Assembly: GCA_945859605.1 (NCBI GenBank)
Contig: OX243812.1
Location: 52,156,342 to 52,220,341, forward strand
DNA from: Lumbricus rubellus
Taxonomy: Eukaryota > Annelida > Clitellata > Crassiclitellata > Lumbricidae
DNA length: 64,000 nucleotides
Reading direction: 5' to 3'
Shown: in pieces, positions 11,301-20,837 of the stretch
How the letters are laid out: each line of letters starts with the position of its first letter
Position numbering within the stretch: position 1 is the stretch's first letter
Program-made: the position numbers and the translations under genes
Notes under the pieces: model-generated
Seen by the model: the letters and a program-made list of their open reading frames with translations, nothing else
Told to the model about the DNA's origin: nothing
The model's database searches: none

Positions 11301-14300
11301 AGCTACGTCTACTTTCTGGGGTTATTACTGAAACGTTTTTTTTTATTAACCCCTTCGCTGCCTTATATGACGTCTTAAGACGTCATGTACACATCGGGCT
11401 ATGAGTGCCTTATATGACGTCTAAAGACGTCAACTGGCATAAGCTGTGGGCACTGCAGAACTACTGGTTGTAGCAACGAATGCGGCACTGATGGCAAGCA
11501 AATAATGTAGTAGGCTATGTTTGGGCTATGTTTGGACTGAACAATTTGTGCGCAGGTCTGTATTTGCGACCTGGTGGCGGACCGGTAACGCGTCCGCTCA
11601 CGAAGCGGGAGGTTGCGGGTTCGACTCCCGATAACGACCTTGGGCAAGTTGTTTACGCACATGTGACTCTGTCACCAAGCAGTATAATTTGGTACCGGCG
11701 TAAGCTGGGAAGTAAACAGCAAGTCCTGCGATACAATGGCCCCGTGTCCAGGACCTTGGGATTCGTCCATTGCTGGCTCAGGGCTATGGAAAAGGAGATG
11801 AACGCCTCCCTATGTTCCTCATGGAACGGGATAGGACTTTACTTTTTTTACTGTATTTGTGTTGACTCCTTAGTTGGTTTGTTATATTCCACTCATCTTA
11901 CCACCATTCTGTGGTACTTGTGAACGCCAACGGTATGTCACCTGTGGATTATTTATGTTGTATGTTGACATGGATTTGATTTGACGCATTGTACTGCAGA
12001 GTAATCTTTATGCCGAGCAGTATCATACCAAAAAGAAGTACTGGAAATAAACCATAGACTATGTGCAGAACATAGCAGCATACATAGTTTTTTCCTTTCT
12101 CCGTTATACAGTGAATAAAGGTGTGCAGTTTTATATATTACAATATGAAACTCACGTTTCTTTAATTTGTCCGACTTGGTTGTGGCACAGGGGGTCCAAT
12201 TAATCCATGGGGACCGCTGGCAGCGAAAGGGTTAAACTCAAAACTGTCCTGTTTTGCTGTGCTAGAGTCGGGAGCGCTTCTGAGTAGTCCCCCTTGAAGA
12301 AGCGCTATATAAATTCCTGAATGATTTATGACTAGAAAGCTTACCAGGTGTGTCTTTGAGTGCTGCCTGTGCTCCAGTCAGCACTAGAACTCCATTGTCT
12401 TTCAAGTACTTCGAGCCTAATCCAGCAGCGATGACAGATGTCCAGACGCTCTGCTTCCACATCAGATCAGAATTCAGGACCAGGTCTAAGGAGACAGAAA
12501 ATAGAGCAAACAAATTTAATTAATTATATAAAATCTTTAATGAATTCTATGATTTGACATGATAAATCATATCAAATCATATATTCATGATATGAATATG
12601 CTTTACAGTACATTAGCCCACAAGAATGTTCACATACATAGACACTTTTATTACATATGAGCACAAATAATTATACAACATACAAACATACATAGAATAC
12701 AAACATACAATTATATTTCATCCACTGATTTAGCATTAGCACCAGATAATAACAATAATTATAACAATAAAAAGACAACTAATATAATGCCGATATATTA
12801 AATCAATTGAGGATACATCCTCTTCAGTTTAGACAAAGCGATTCAGTAACTTTAAAAAAAATTAAAAGGAAAATGAGGCAAATTTTTAAATTATATTATG
12901 TTGTCTTCAAAGGAACATAATTTTTAAAAATAATTACCATTCGACGCAGCATTTCCTCCGGCCCAACCTCCAGCCACACACAAAATTGCATCAACCTTGT
13001 TTCCAGCGAGTATTTCGGCAACTTTTTCGTTTATCATCGTGTTCTGATCAACCCACGAAGCAGATGAAGCTTCAACAAGGACGTTGGCATCAGCCTCATC
13101 ATTTGACACGAGATCTATGGAACCCACCCACTAAAACAAAATAATATTTATGTCACATCATCATTATCAGTTCCTGACATCAAAGATGGGTACAAATAAA
13201 TGATTTCACCCTCAGTGTCAGTCTAACTCATGGGTGTCAAAGAGCTGGCCCGGGGGCCATTTCTGGCCCGCCGACGATTTTCTGTAGCTCGCGGAACCTT
13301 CCCTAAAGATTTCAAATTTATCTATAATGTTGTCAAAATTTAATAAGAAGCGACCAGGACCAGGACCAAGATCTTTTCGGCGATATTTGAACTTTTCTGG
13401 TAATTGGTTGACCAAGCCCTGAGCTCCCCCTCAGATCACTACACAATTTTGCTCAGGAGCTTCGACACCCTGGCCCGCCACTTGTTATAATAGTTTCACA
13501 CTGGCCCGCCACTTGTTAGAAGATGTTCACATTGGCCCGCCACTAAAAAAGGTTTGACACCCCTGGTCTAACTTGAGTCCTCTTTTATATTATCTATCTG
13601 GAGTAGCCCTGGTCAGCCTTTAATTTTCCCTTTGAATTTCACTACATCTATAGTGCATTGTGTTCAAACCATTGAATATAATTTGCAATTTATGCAGTGT
13701 ATACCAAATGTCTATTTTGCATTTATGCATCTATGCACTGTTATTCAAAACAAATATTCAAATAAAATTAATAATATTCGCACTCGACATCTATCTCATT
13801 CTTCCTAAAACATGATATGGTGCCGAACAACAGAGCAACAACAGATCACTATAATTGAACACAATGTTTTTCATTTGACCAAACCAAAGAAAGACGCAAA
13901 CTTTGCGTACATTTTTCTTTACTGTGGTAACATAATTCATATGTTATCATTTAAACCTAACACGGGCTAACATACGATAGGTTAAACAATTACTTGAGCA
14001 ATACAAAATTAGGACAGTGTTCGAAACAATCTGCGTTTTTGGCTGCAGTCCCAATGGCCTGCTTATTACAATTGTAATTGTCCCATATTCATCTTTGAAC
14101 ATAAGTTTTCTTTCGGCATTGTTGGCTGAATGTCAGTTTGGAGATTGCTAGCACGGTTAAGTTCACTCTAAATTCCAAAGGTTAAAAGCCACAAAACCAA
14201 AATGTCACTAGCGAAATTGCAATACGCAGCTGGCGACGCAGCCCAGTAGTCCTGTACCACAAATTCCAAATAGGACTGTCGCAACTTTATACGAACCCAT

Positions 14301-14383
14301 TTCTGTTCCCTGAAGTATTTTACAATCGTTGCGCCTAAGGCTCCTTTGCCACCGTAAATCAAAACTCGTCCACTTGCAGCCAT
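8282..14383 (-). CDS. QDPR: Dihydropteridine reductase, complete six-exon gene
   Basis: Encodes a 241-aa enzyme that regenerates tetrahydrobiopterin from quinonoid dihydrobiopterin with NADH, supporting aromatic amino-acid hydroxylases in the cytosol. Coding exons in gene order: 14297-14383, 12938-13130, 12345-12485, 10268-10376, 9034-9117, 8282-8393. All five introns are GT-AG, phases join exactly, and the coding sum is 726 bases. Family signatures: N-terminal Rossmann loop [39 protein letters not shown]; the short-chain dehydrogenase Tyr-x-x-x-Lys in [13 protein letters not shown]; and [25 protein letters not shown] gives the family-like N terminus, although further in-frame ATGs lie upstream, up to 14494. 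Vertebrate QDPR is about 244 aa, so the length fits. The gene looks intact despite four or more transposon insertions in its introns. Confidence 0.95.
8463..8690 (+). mobile_element. tRNA-derived SINE in QDPR intron 5
   Basis: Head with Pol III A-box-like TGGTGTAGTGG and B-box GGTTCGAATCC, then a body containing ACCTTGGGCAAGTCCTTCAC and a tail with GGGAGCGCCTCTGAGTAGAG. The body recurs in reverse at 28915-29050. The tail word is shared with LINE 3' ends at 12245 and 20660, suggesting a LINE-borrowed tail. Confidence 0.8.
9034..9117 (-). CDS. QDPR: QDPR coding exon 5
   Basis: [20 protein letters not shown]..., the substrate-side loop conserved in the family. Acceptor TTTTAG, donor GTAAGT. Confidence 0.93.
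9258..9310 (-). mobile_element. Possible LINE 3' tail, minus strand
   Basis: The minus strand reads as a short sequence ending in TTTGATTTGATTTGAT, a pentanucleotide-type LINE tail. Only the tail is visible. Confidence 0.3.
10268..10376 (-). CDS. QDPR: QDPR coding exon 4
   Basis: [19 protein letters not shown]...SAVLP. Holds the catalytic YGMAK (Tyr-x-x-x-Lys). Acceptor TGTAG, donor GTAAGT. Confidence 0.94.
10542..10970. mobile_element. hAT-type MITE, 429 bp, in QDPR intron 3
   Basis: Ends CATAGATGTAAAAAACG / CGTTTTAAACAACTATG. 8-bp duplication GTAGGCAG at 10534-10541 and 10971-10978. The interior is rich in AAAAACG words on both strands. Confidence 0.9.
11350..12231. mobile_element. TTAA-flanked piggyBac-like MITE with SINE inserted
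   Basis: Flanked by TTAA (11346-11349 and 12232-12235). Inverted ends CCCCTTCGCTGCC / GGCAGCGAAAGGG. Next to the left end lies a perfect 20-bp palindrome, ATGACGTCTTAAGACGTCAT (11367-11386), with a degenerate second copy at about 11412-11432. No transposase is visible. A tRNA-like SINE head lies inside. Confidence 0.88.
11565..11830 (+). mobile_element. tRNA-derived SINE nested in the TTAA element
   Basis: tRNA-like head GACCTGGTGGCGGACCGG with B-box GGTTCGACTCC (11618-11628), then GACCTTGGGCAAGTTGTT and an unrelated body. The 3' boundary is uncertain. It is not a functional tRNA gene, since no cloverleaf with a normal anticodon arm is apparent. Confidence 0.6.
12245..12330 (+). mobile_element. 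LINE/SINE 3'-tail fragment
   Basis: GAGTCGGGAGCGCTTCTGAG followed by GAAGCGCTATATAAATTCCTGAATGA-type sequence. Homologous to the tail of the LINE at 20458-20768. It abuts QDPR exon 3. Confidence 0.6.
12345..12485 (-). CDS. QDPR: QDPR coding exon 3
   Basis: Acceptor CTTAG, then [19 protein letters not shown] through [12 protein letters not shown], donor GTAAGC. Corresponds to the central Rossmann-fold strands before the active-site Tyr. Confidence 0.94.
12938..13130 (-). CDS. QDPR: QDPR coding exon 2
   Basis: Starts after acceptor TTTTAG with [17 protein letters not shown] and ends ...[11 protein letters not shown] plus one base at donor GTAATT. Contains the conserved [16 protein letters not shown] block. 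Confidence 0.94.
13229..13565. mobile_element. hAT-type MITE, 337 bp, in QDPR intron 1
   Basis: Ends CATGGGTGTCAAA / TTTGACACCCCTG. Perfect 8-bp duplication GTCTAACT (13221-13228, 13566-13573). Near its right end CTGGCCCGCCACTTGTTA is repeated. Confidence 0.92.
14297..14383 (-). CDS. QDPR: QDPR coding exon 1
   Basis: 29 codons, [12 protein letters not shown]...REQKW, ending in phase 0 at donor GTTCGT. Carries the glycine-rich NADH-binding loop. Confidence 0.93.
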
Positions 14384-15224
14384 CTTCGCCAAATCAGTTG
14401 AGATCATCTGGAACGATTGACCAACGACCTCACTTAAAATCTTGTCTGCGCCACATGTAAAACGGAGCACCAGCGCCGATAGACGCTGGTTCACTGCTGC
14501 AGCTGTCGATAACCGTCATGCCGCCAGCGTTGTGATTTATAACATTTACCAGAAAATCATCATAAAACGTTTTCTTGCAATTTGTTGGGGTTCACCGAAG
14601 TTATTTCGTTGATTGACCCGACTATGAGCTGGAGTGACCTCTGAGCTGGAAAAAGTGGATTTATTTTTTCCATTTCTCAAGGTGTTCGTATATCAGGTTT
14701 TGATCAGAATTGCTTCCTGATTCCAAATATGTATTTCTTTTGCTTGTACATCAAATTTGAACAATTCTACACTAAGAAAACCAACTAAAGCCGTATATAT
14801 GAAATATACAAATATATATACGGCTCTGGCATTTACTATTAATATAATATTATTAATACGTATTATGATGCTATTATTGATCTGCTTACGGCGCATTCAT
14901 AAATTGTCTGCGCCATGCACACGCCTTCTAATTCCAAAGGCTACTTTATTCAGTCTATCGATTCAATTGGTTTTCGAATTGCTCTTTATTTAGCCACGAT
15001 AGTAGCCTACACCACACCACAATGAACACACCTATCTAGCGATCGAAAATTAGGCCTATGCCTGCGTTCATCGTGTAGGCTAACCGTCTATATTTATGTA
15101 GGCCTACTCGGTTAATGCTAATAAATAGCTGACTTTTGAAGCAATTGTAGGCCTACAATCTGACACTAGCTGGCATATCAGCATTGCCTATTATAGTGTA
15201 GGCTTACGTAGGCCACAGCACATC
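14384..15224. other. QDPR upstream region, no gene recognised
   Basis: Holds the QDPR promoter and 5' UTR by position. Visible structures are an inverted repeat AGCCGTATATAT...ATATATACGGCT (14788-14824) and a 74-bp segment shared with 25836-25909. Several TAGGCCTA-type words lie at 15040-15210. Confidence 0.5.
14846..14919 (+). repeat. 74-bp dispersed repeat, copy 1
   Basis: As far as I can see identical to 25836-25909, from AATATTATTAATACG to TCTGCGCCATGCA. The flanks differ. It contains GCGCATTCATAAATTGTCTGC. Confidence 0.8.
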
Positions 15225-15229
15225 ACACT

Positions 15230-15756
15230 TGTTTCGTGTTAATATTTAATACTGATCCAGGTTTATTATTAAACAAGACTAATCGTCCATAAGGTCCATG
15301 TGACACGAGCCTCTAGCATAGAGATGTACGCTATATATATAAAATATATAGGCTAGAGAGAATATGGCCTATCTCCGCTGCATAAAAAAGTGAAGTCACC
15401 AACGACCTTATAATATTAACGGAAATCACGCCAGTGACGTCACAAGCCAAGTGAACTAGACCCATTGAGATGTACGATGACGTATCGGCCCTGCAATCAG
15501 ATTTGAATTCTCTAATTTACGGTTGGTGTGAGAAATCGCCTGTGATTGGTCGGGAGGAACTAGACGGTATGTGATTGGTCGGGAGGAACTAGGCGGTATG
15601 TGATTGGTCGGGAGGGATTTTGAGAACGAAATTCAATGTATAGACGTGATATTCCCTCTAGCGGTTATATTTTAATACATCTCTATGGCCTCTAGTCCAG
15701 AGCTAGGCAGAGAGAGTACCTATCACATAGAGTGTACACTAACTTATCACGTAACA
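15230..15756 (-). repeat. 3' LTR interrupted by a MITE
   Basis: Same sequence as the 5' LTR, but split after GCCTCTAG by the 371-bp element at 15317-15687 with an 8-bp duplication. Confidence 0.93.
15317..15687. mobile_element. hAT-type MITE nested in the 3' LTR, 371 bp
   Basis: Perfect 12-bp inverted ends CATAGAGATGTA / TACATCTCTATG. 8-bp duplication GCCTCTAG (15309-15316, 15688-15695), confirmed by the empty site in the other LTR. Contains three copies of a 29-bp repeat TGTGATTGGTCGGGAGGAAC (15541-15616), each with an inverted CCAAT box. Confidence 0.95.
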
Positions 15757-15767
15757 TCTTCCCTTTT
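15757..15767 (-). other. Polypurine tract of the Mag/SURL-like element
   Basis: AAAAGGGAAGA on the minus strand, immediately before the 3' LTR TG. It sits where plus-strand priming is expected. Confidence 0.8.
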
Positions 15768-15770
15768 GTT

Positions 15771-15950
15771 ATTTAGTTTTAGAAGTCCAATCTTACACCT
15801 AATGTTTATAGTCTAAGTTAATAGTTTTTTTTAAGTTTTAGAAGTCCAATCTTACACCTACTGTTTATAGTCTAAGTTAATAGTTTGTTATTAGTTTGAA
15901 AAGTTCAATCTTACATTTACTGTTTATAGTCTAAGTTTATAGTCTAACAG
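15771..15950 (-). repeat. 59-bp tandem repeat, about three copies, between Pol and 3' LTR
   Basis: GAAGTCCAATCTTACACCTA and GTTTATAGTCTAAGTTAATA words recur at a 59-base period in the element's 3' untranslated part. The copy nearest Pol is the most diverged. Confidence 0.85.
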
Positions 15951-15984
15951 GGTAGTCCAACAAACAGTCTCAAGTGGAGAGCAA

Positions 15985-18900
15985 CTACAAATCAAGTTTG
16001 ACAACAGGTTTTGATATTCGTCCCGATCTTGTCCGAGGGTAGTCCACTGTGGCAGTATGTGACTCCGACTCATGTGTATCTGCTGGTGCAGGTGTAGGTT
16101 GTCGCATGTGAGTCAGAGGCAGAGGAATGACAGGACTTTTGAAACGGCACTGTGTATCTGGTGAGTAGTCCCGGTTTTCATCCTCATCTGGAGTCATGGA
16201 AGGGTTATTGATGTCAGCAGGTTCTGCATCAGCCTCCAGATGATGTGACGCTTGTGCAGGTCGTATCAGTTGTCGATTTCGTCTCATTGTTCGGCCTTCA
16301 GGTGTTATGACCTCATATGTCCTGTATGGTAGCTTTCTAGTAATTGTCGCTGGTCTCCACTCACGCTGATGAGGTGCAACGGGTTGCAAACGCACTGGTT
16401 CCCCAACAGCCAGAGGACGAAGCTCACGCCTATGGTGTCCTGTGCGTTCTGCCCATTTTGCTCGTCTGTTTTCTTGGAGTTCTTTTGTTTCTCGGTTTTC
16501 AAACGAAGGTCGTAGATTGCTATATGTAGTAGGCATAATGGTTTTAGTGCGCCTACCAAATAGGCGCTGTGCAGGGCTGATATCCAAACCTTCTGTGGGA
16601 GTATTTCTCAGGTTTAAGAGTCCAAGATAAGGGTCTTCATGAGCAGCATGGCATTTCCGCATCAGACGCTTTGCAACCTTCACTGCAGCTTCAGCAGCTC
16701 CATTGGCCTTACTGTTGCCTGGAGATGTGATCACATGTTGAAACTGCCACTGTTGGCTGAATGTCTGGAATGCATTTGAGGTGTATTGTGGTCCACCATC
16801 ACTGATCAGAGTGTCAGGTATTCCATGTCGTGCGAAATGATGCTTCAGTTTTGTGATCACTGTTTCAGAGAGTGTGTCCGGTAGGAAATCAACCTCAAAT
16901 AAATGGCTGCAGTAATCGACTGTTACAAGGTAGTTCCTCTCATTGATTGAGAAAATGTCAGAACCTACTTTCTCCCATGGTCGATTGCATACTTCATGGA
17001 CAAGCAGAGGTTCCGGAGCTTGCCTGTCACTGAAAGTGGCACATACTGTGCAACCTTCAATGTACTGTCTAATATCCTGTGTCATGCCAGGCCAGAAAAT
17101 AACATCACGTGCTCTCCGCAAACATGAATTGGTGCCTAAATGTCCCGCATGGAGTCTTTTCTTCATGTCCTCCCGCATTGATCTAGGTATGACAACTCGT
17201 TCTCCTCGCAATATGATACCATCCTGTACTGACAGTTCATCGCGATAGCTGTAGTAAACTGCAGCCGCTTGAGGTAGTGTTGCTTTGTTCTGAGGCCAAC
17301 CCTTGACAACGACATCACGCAGAATTCTCAGAGACTCGTCCTGCTCTGTGGCATCCCTTATTTCTGATAGTCGGCTGTCATTGATAGCACTGAAGGTCAG
17401 ATTGCTCACTGTCTGAATGTCTTCCTCCGGTTGTCTTCCCAGGGGTGCCCGAGAGAGTGCATCAGCAATAGGTATAGAGGTTCCTGGTCGGTATTCCAGT
17501 GAGAAATCATATTTTTGAGTTCTTAGAAGGAGGGATTGAAGTCTCTTAGGAGCCTTTGACAGTGGCTTGGAAACGATGGCTGTCAATGGCTTGTGGTCAG
17601 TTATGACAGACACAGGTCGACCAAAGGTGAAATGGTTGAATTTCTCGAGTCCAAAGACTATGGCGAGCATCTCTTTCTCGATCTGGGCATATCGTGTTTC
17701 TGTCTCGGATAGCGTGCGGCTGGCATACGCAATTGGTCTGCCCTGCTGCATCAGTGCAGAACCAAGACCGTACTCACAGGCATCATTTTCCAAAATCAGT
17801 TCTTTGGCAGGATTATAGAAAGCCAGGACAGGCGTTTTTGTGACAAGATGCTTTATGGTGTTGAATGCATCCTCTTGTGAAACAGACCAATTCCAAGGAG
17901 TGTCTTTTCTCGTCAGGTTTCTCAGCGGTTCTGTGAGAGAGGATAGATGGGGAAGGAATTTTCCCAAATAGTTAACGATACCTAAGAATCGTCGAAGTTC
18001 TTCTGTGTTTTCTGGTGGTCGCATCTCCGTTATTGCTCTGACTTTTTCAGGGTCAGCCTGCAGACCAGCAGCAGATATTTTGTGTCCCATGAACACAATT
18101 TCACTCATTTTCAGCTCGAATTTATCCTTGTTCAACTGGATGCCTCGTTCTTGGCAACGAACCAGGAATTGATCAAGGTGCCGATCATGTTGCTCTTCCG
18201 TACGTCCATGAAAGACGACGTCATCGGCAATGCAGACCACACCCGGAAGATTGTCCAGTGCGTCACGCAGCTTCTTGCCAAAAATCTCAGACGATACCGA
18301 TGTGCCAAAGGGCAGACGCAACCATCTGTAACGTCCATAACAAGTCTGAAACGTTGTCAGGAAACTTGATTCGTGATCAAGTTCAACATGCCAGAAACCA
18401 GAGGATAGATCAGCTTTAGAGAAAACCCGCGACTGACCAAGTTCATGAAGGGTGTCTTCCAGAATTGGCAGAATGTAATGTTCACGTTTTAATGCATGGT
18501 TGAGTTCTCTTGGGTCAATGCAGACTCTGAGATCACCGTTCTTTTTCTGGGTAACCACAATCTGGCTGACCCATGGAGTTGGTTCTTCAACTGGTGTGAT
18601 AACACCCAGGTTTGTCAATCTCTCGAGTTCCACTTTCAGCTTGGGTTGTACTGCCAGTGGAAGACGTCTTGCAGGCATGACCACTGGATGAACCGATTTG
18701 TCGACGTTCAGATGCACCGGTCCTTCGAGAGTACCCAGCGTGCCATCAAAGACATTACCATACTTGTCAGTCACTTGCTTGTCAGTGATTGTCAGCACTC
18801 TGTGTAGATTGTAATCATTCACCGTGATGAGTTTCATCTGCTCAGATGCTGATAGGCCCAGAAGAGGTGTCAGATTTTCTTTCACCACTATAAACTCCAC

Positions 18901-19998
18901 GTTGTATCGTCTCTTGTTCTTCGGGTTCTTCAGTATTGTGCGACAGGATCCTAGTGGTGTAAAACGAGTTCCATTCCACATTGTTAACATCTTATTAGTG
19001 GGCGTGATATACGGAGCGTAACGTGAAGGCAGAATGTTCACCGAGGCTCCAGTATCTATCTGGAATATGATAGTTTCATCGTTTATCATCATTTGACACT
19101 TGATGTCTTTCTTCCTATTACTGCTAACACTGACCTTTTCAATAGAGTGGACCCATTCTTCTGGCAATGCAGAGTATGCGTCATTCACTTGGTGAACTTG
19201 TCTCCTGCGTTGTGAAAGAACGGTTGGTTGGCTGTTAGGGCAGGACTGTGCAAAATGATTTCTGAGAAGACACTTGTTGCAGGTTTTTCCCCAGGCGGGG
19301 CACAAAGATTTGACCAAGACATGTTTCTGCCCACAGAATTTACAGAGTTTTGGGTCTTTGGCATTGGCTGATACTGTTTGAGGAGGATTGCTCCTGTTAA
19401 CATGTGAACCTCCCACCAGATGGATGGTGTCATTTCTAAACGCCTTGCCTTGGGATAGAGCGATTTCCCCAGCTCGGCAAATGTCTATGGCTTTCTCTAG
19501 TGTGAGAGTTCGCTCACGTAATAACAGTTGCTGAGTGGCTTCTTCTCGAATGCCCAGAACGATACGGTCACGCAACACTGAATCGACACAGTTGGCACAA
19601 AAATTACAAGATTTAATTAGCAGTCGTAGAGATGTAAGAAAGCCCTCAAAATTTTCACCATCGTTCTGATTACGCTTATTGAACATATAACGCTCATAAG
19701 TTTCATTGATCTCACCCACAGCGAAATCGTCGAATTGCTTCAAGATCTCGTCCACCGTGCGGTCGTCTTCACCAGTAGAGAAATGAAACCCGTTGTAGGT
19801 TTTCAGCGCTTGGTCGCCCATGACGTGTAGGAGTAGTGCAACTTGATACTGTTGGCTTTGTTGGGCCATGTTGGTAATTATGGTGTAGTTTTTCCACTTC
19901 TGCTTGAAAGAACGCCAATTGTCAACTAGGTTATCGTCCATGCAGAGAGGCGCTGGGGGTCGAATACCCGCAATAGGTGCGACGACAACATCCGCCAT
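15985..19998 (-). CDS. Gag-Pol polyprotein of the Mag/SURL-like element, 1337 aa
   Basis: Single intact frame. Order: Gag; two zinc knuckles (CKFCGQKHVLVKSLC and CNKCLLRNHFAQSC, about residues 216-255); aspartic protease IDTGASVNILP (Asp at about 315); reverse transcriptase with FSKADLSSGFWHVEL and IADDVVFHG (Asp 592-593); RNase H with ILENDACEYGLGSAL and ITDHKPL; integrase zinc finger HAGHLG...CTVC; integrase core Asp1014-Asp1067-Glu1103 (D-x52-D-x35-E). This is the ordinary Ty3 order with RT before integrase. The two knuckles, very short LTRs and leucine primer fit the Mag/SURL group, but no tree was made. The start ATG lies 93 bases inside the primer site. No frameshift or stop was seen. 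Confidence 0.95.
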   Translation of the reverse strand: MADVVVAPIAGIRPPAPLCMDDNLVDNWRSFKQKWKNYTIITNMAQQSQQYQVALLLHVMGDQALKTYNGFHFSTGEDDRTVDEILKQFDDFAVGEINETYERYMFNKRNQNDGENFEGFLTSLRLLIKSCNFCANCVDSVLRDRIVLGIREEATQQLLLRERTLTLEKAIDICRAGEIALSQGKAFRNDTIHLVGGSHVNRSNPPQTVSANAKDPKLCKFCGQKHVLVKSLCPAWGKTCNKCLLRNHFAQSCPNSQPTVLSQRRRQVHQVNDAYSALPEEWVHSIEKVSVSSNRKKDIKCQMMINDETIIFQIDTGASVNILPSRYAPYITPTNKMLTMWNGTRFTPLGSCRTILKNPKNKRRYNVEFIVVKENLTPLLGLSASEQMKLITVNDYNLHRVLTITDKQVTDKYGNVFDGTLGTLEGPVHLNVDKSVHPVVMPARRLPLAVQPKLKVELERLTNLGVITPVEEPTPWVSQIVVTQKKNGDLRVCIDPRELNHALKREHYILPILEDTLHELGQSRVFSKADLSSGFWHVELDHESSFLTTFQTCYGRYRWLRLPFGTSVSSEIFGKKLRDALDNLPGVVCIADDVVFHGRTEEQHDRHLDQFLVRCQERGIQLNKDKFELKMSEIVFMGHKISAAGLQADPEKVRAITEMRPPENTEELRRFLGIVNYLGKFLPHLSSLTEPLRNLTRKDTPWNWSVSQEDAFNTIKHLVTKTPVLAFYNPAKELILENDACEYGLGSALMQQGRPIAYASRTLSETETRYAQIEKEMLAIVFGLEKFNHFTFGRPVSVITDHKPLTAIVSKPLSKAPKRLQSLLLRTQKYDFSLEYRPGTSIPIADALSRAPLGRQPEEDIQTVSNLTFSAINDSRLSEIRDATEQDESLRILRDVVVKGWPQNKATLPQAAAVYYSYRDELSVQDGIILRGERVVIPRSMREDMKKRLHAGHLGTNSCLRRARDVIFWPGMTQDIRQYIEGCTVCATFSDRQAPEPLLVHEVCNRPWEKVGSDIFSINERNYLVTVDYCSHLFEVDFLPDTLSETVITKLKHHFARHGIPDTLISDGGPQYTSNAFQTFSQQWQFQHVITSPGNSKANGAAEAAVKVAKRLMRKCHAAHEDPYLGLLNLRNTPTEGLDISPAQRLFGRRTKTIMPTTYSNLRPSFENRETKELQENRRAKWAERTGHHRRELRPLAVGEPVRLQPVAPHQREWRPATITRKLPYRTYEVITPEGRTMRRNRQLIRPAQASHHLEADAEPADINNPSMTPDEDENRDYSPDTQCRFKSPVIPLPLTHMRQPTPAPADTHESESHTATVDYPRTRSGRISKPVVKLDL

Positions 19999-20090
19999 TT
20001 TGTACGTAGAGGTGCAGAGTTAATATCGTTCGTGAAAAGTCAGTTTCGAAAAGTTACAGTTTCAACGCTGGTTTAGACGACACTGGTGTG

Positions 20091-20104
20091 CACCGCTGCC
20101 ACCA
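20091..20104 (-). other. Primer-binding site, tRNA-Leu
   Basis: TGGTGGCAGCGGTG on the minus strand, directly next to the LTR. Complementary over 14 bases to the 3' end CACCGCTGCCACCA of animal tRNA-Leu (AAG/UAG type), including the CCA. Confidence 0.8.
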
Positions 20105-20252
20105 TGTTTCGTGTTAATATTTAATACTGATCCAGGTTTATTATTAAACAAGACTAATCGTCCATAAGGTCCATGTGACACGAGCCTCTAGTCCAGAGCT
20201 AGGCAGAGAGAGTACCTATCACATAGAGTATACACTAACTTATCACGTAACA
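20105..20252 (-). repeat. 5' LTR of the Mag/SURL-like element
   Basis: 148 bp with TG...CA ends (minus strand TGTTACGTG...CGAAACA), intact. Confidence 0.93.
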
Positions 20253-20457
20253 ACACTGAAGTGTCCCAGAATATGGCAGTAGGCCTTTCGATCCCTAAAA
20301 GATATTAGGCCGACCTCTGTTTGTTAGCCTAAAACCAGAGTTGTAAACATGGGATTCAATCAGTACGAGGGCAAACCAGAAATTTCAGAAACCAAGGAAA
20401 TAAACGTCGTCAAATATTACGACTTTGCCCTATAGGCTATAGGCGCGCAGTTTTACA

Positions 20458-20768
20458 TTGGGTGTCCAAGGACGTCGTCAGCTACGCTCTGCTGATAAGG
20501 GAGTCCTCTTGGTTCCTTTTGGTCATACTGCTACCATGAAGAATCGAGCCTTTTCTGTGGTTGGTCCGGCAGTCTGTAATAGCCTTCCTTTTGAGCTGCG
20601 CCTACACCCTGGGACTCTACCAGGATCGTTCCTTACTACACTTAAAACTGTTCTTTTTGGGCGCGTTGGAGTCGGGAGCGCCTCTGAGTAGTTTTTTACT
20701 TGAAGGAGCGCTATCTAAATGTCCGAATGAACGAATGAATGAATGAATGAATGAATGAATGAATGAAT
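20458..20768 (+). mobile_element. 3' end of a CR1/L2-like LINE with (GAAT)n tail
   Basis: Plus-strand frame 20458-20691 reads GRRQLRSADKGVLLVPF...RAFSVVGPAVCNSLPFELRL, the C terminus typical of CR1/L2/Rex-type ORF2 proteins. It is followed by the tail GTCGGGAGCGCCTCTGAGTA and a (GAAT)n run at 20725-20768. Strongly 5'-truncated. The clade is inferred from these C-terminal words only. Confidence 0.75.
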
Positions 20769-20837
20769 CTTTGATAGTAGGCCTACTTCAAAAGTTTTAC
20801 CCAAGTTAGTCGCATGACTGCGCTTTCTTGCTGATGC

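Larger units (their letters stand above)
15230..20252 (-). mobile_element. Complete Ty3-type LTR retrotransposon (Mag/SURL-like), minus strand
   Basis: LTRs at 20105-20252 (5') and 15230-15756 (3', carrying a nested MITE). They are 148 bp once the MITE is removed and differ at one position. 5-bp target duplication ACACT at 15225-15229 and 20253-20257. A tRNA-Leu primer site abuts the 5' LTR and a polypurine tract abuts the 3' LTR. One uninterrupted 1337-codon Gag-Pol frame lies between. Everything needed in cis is present, so this copy looks young. Confidence 0.95.

Noticed and set aside
20341..20371. ATG GGA TTC AAT CAG TAC GAG G as an alternative KCMF1 first exon
   Set aside because: Followed by GC rather than a GT donor, and the peptide does not match; 22507-22522 fits exactly.
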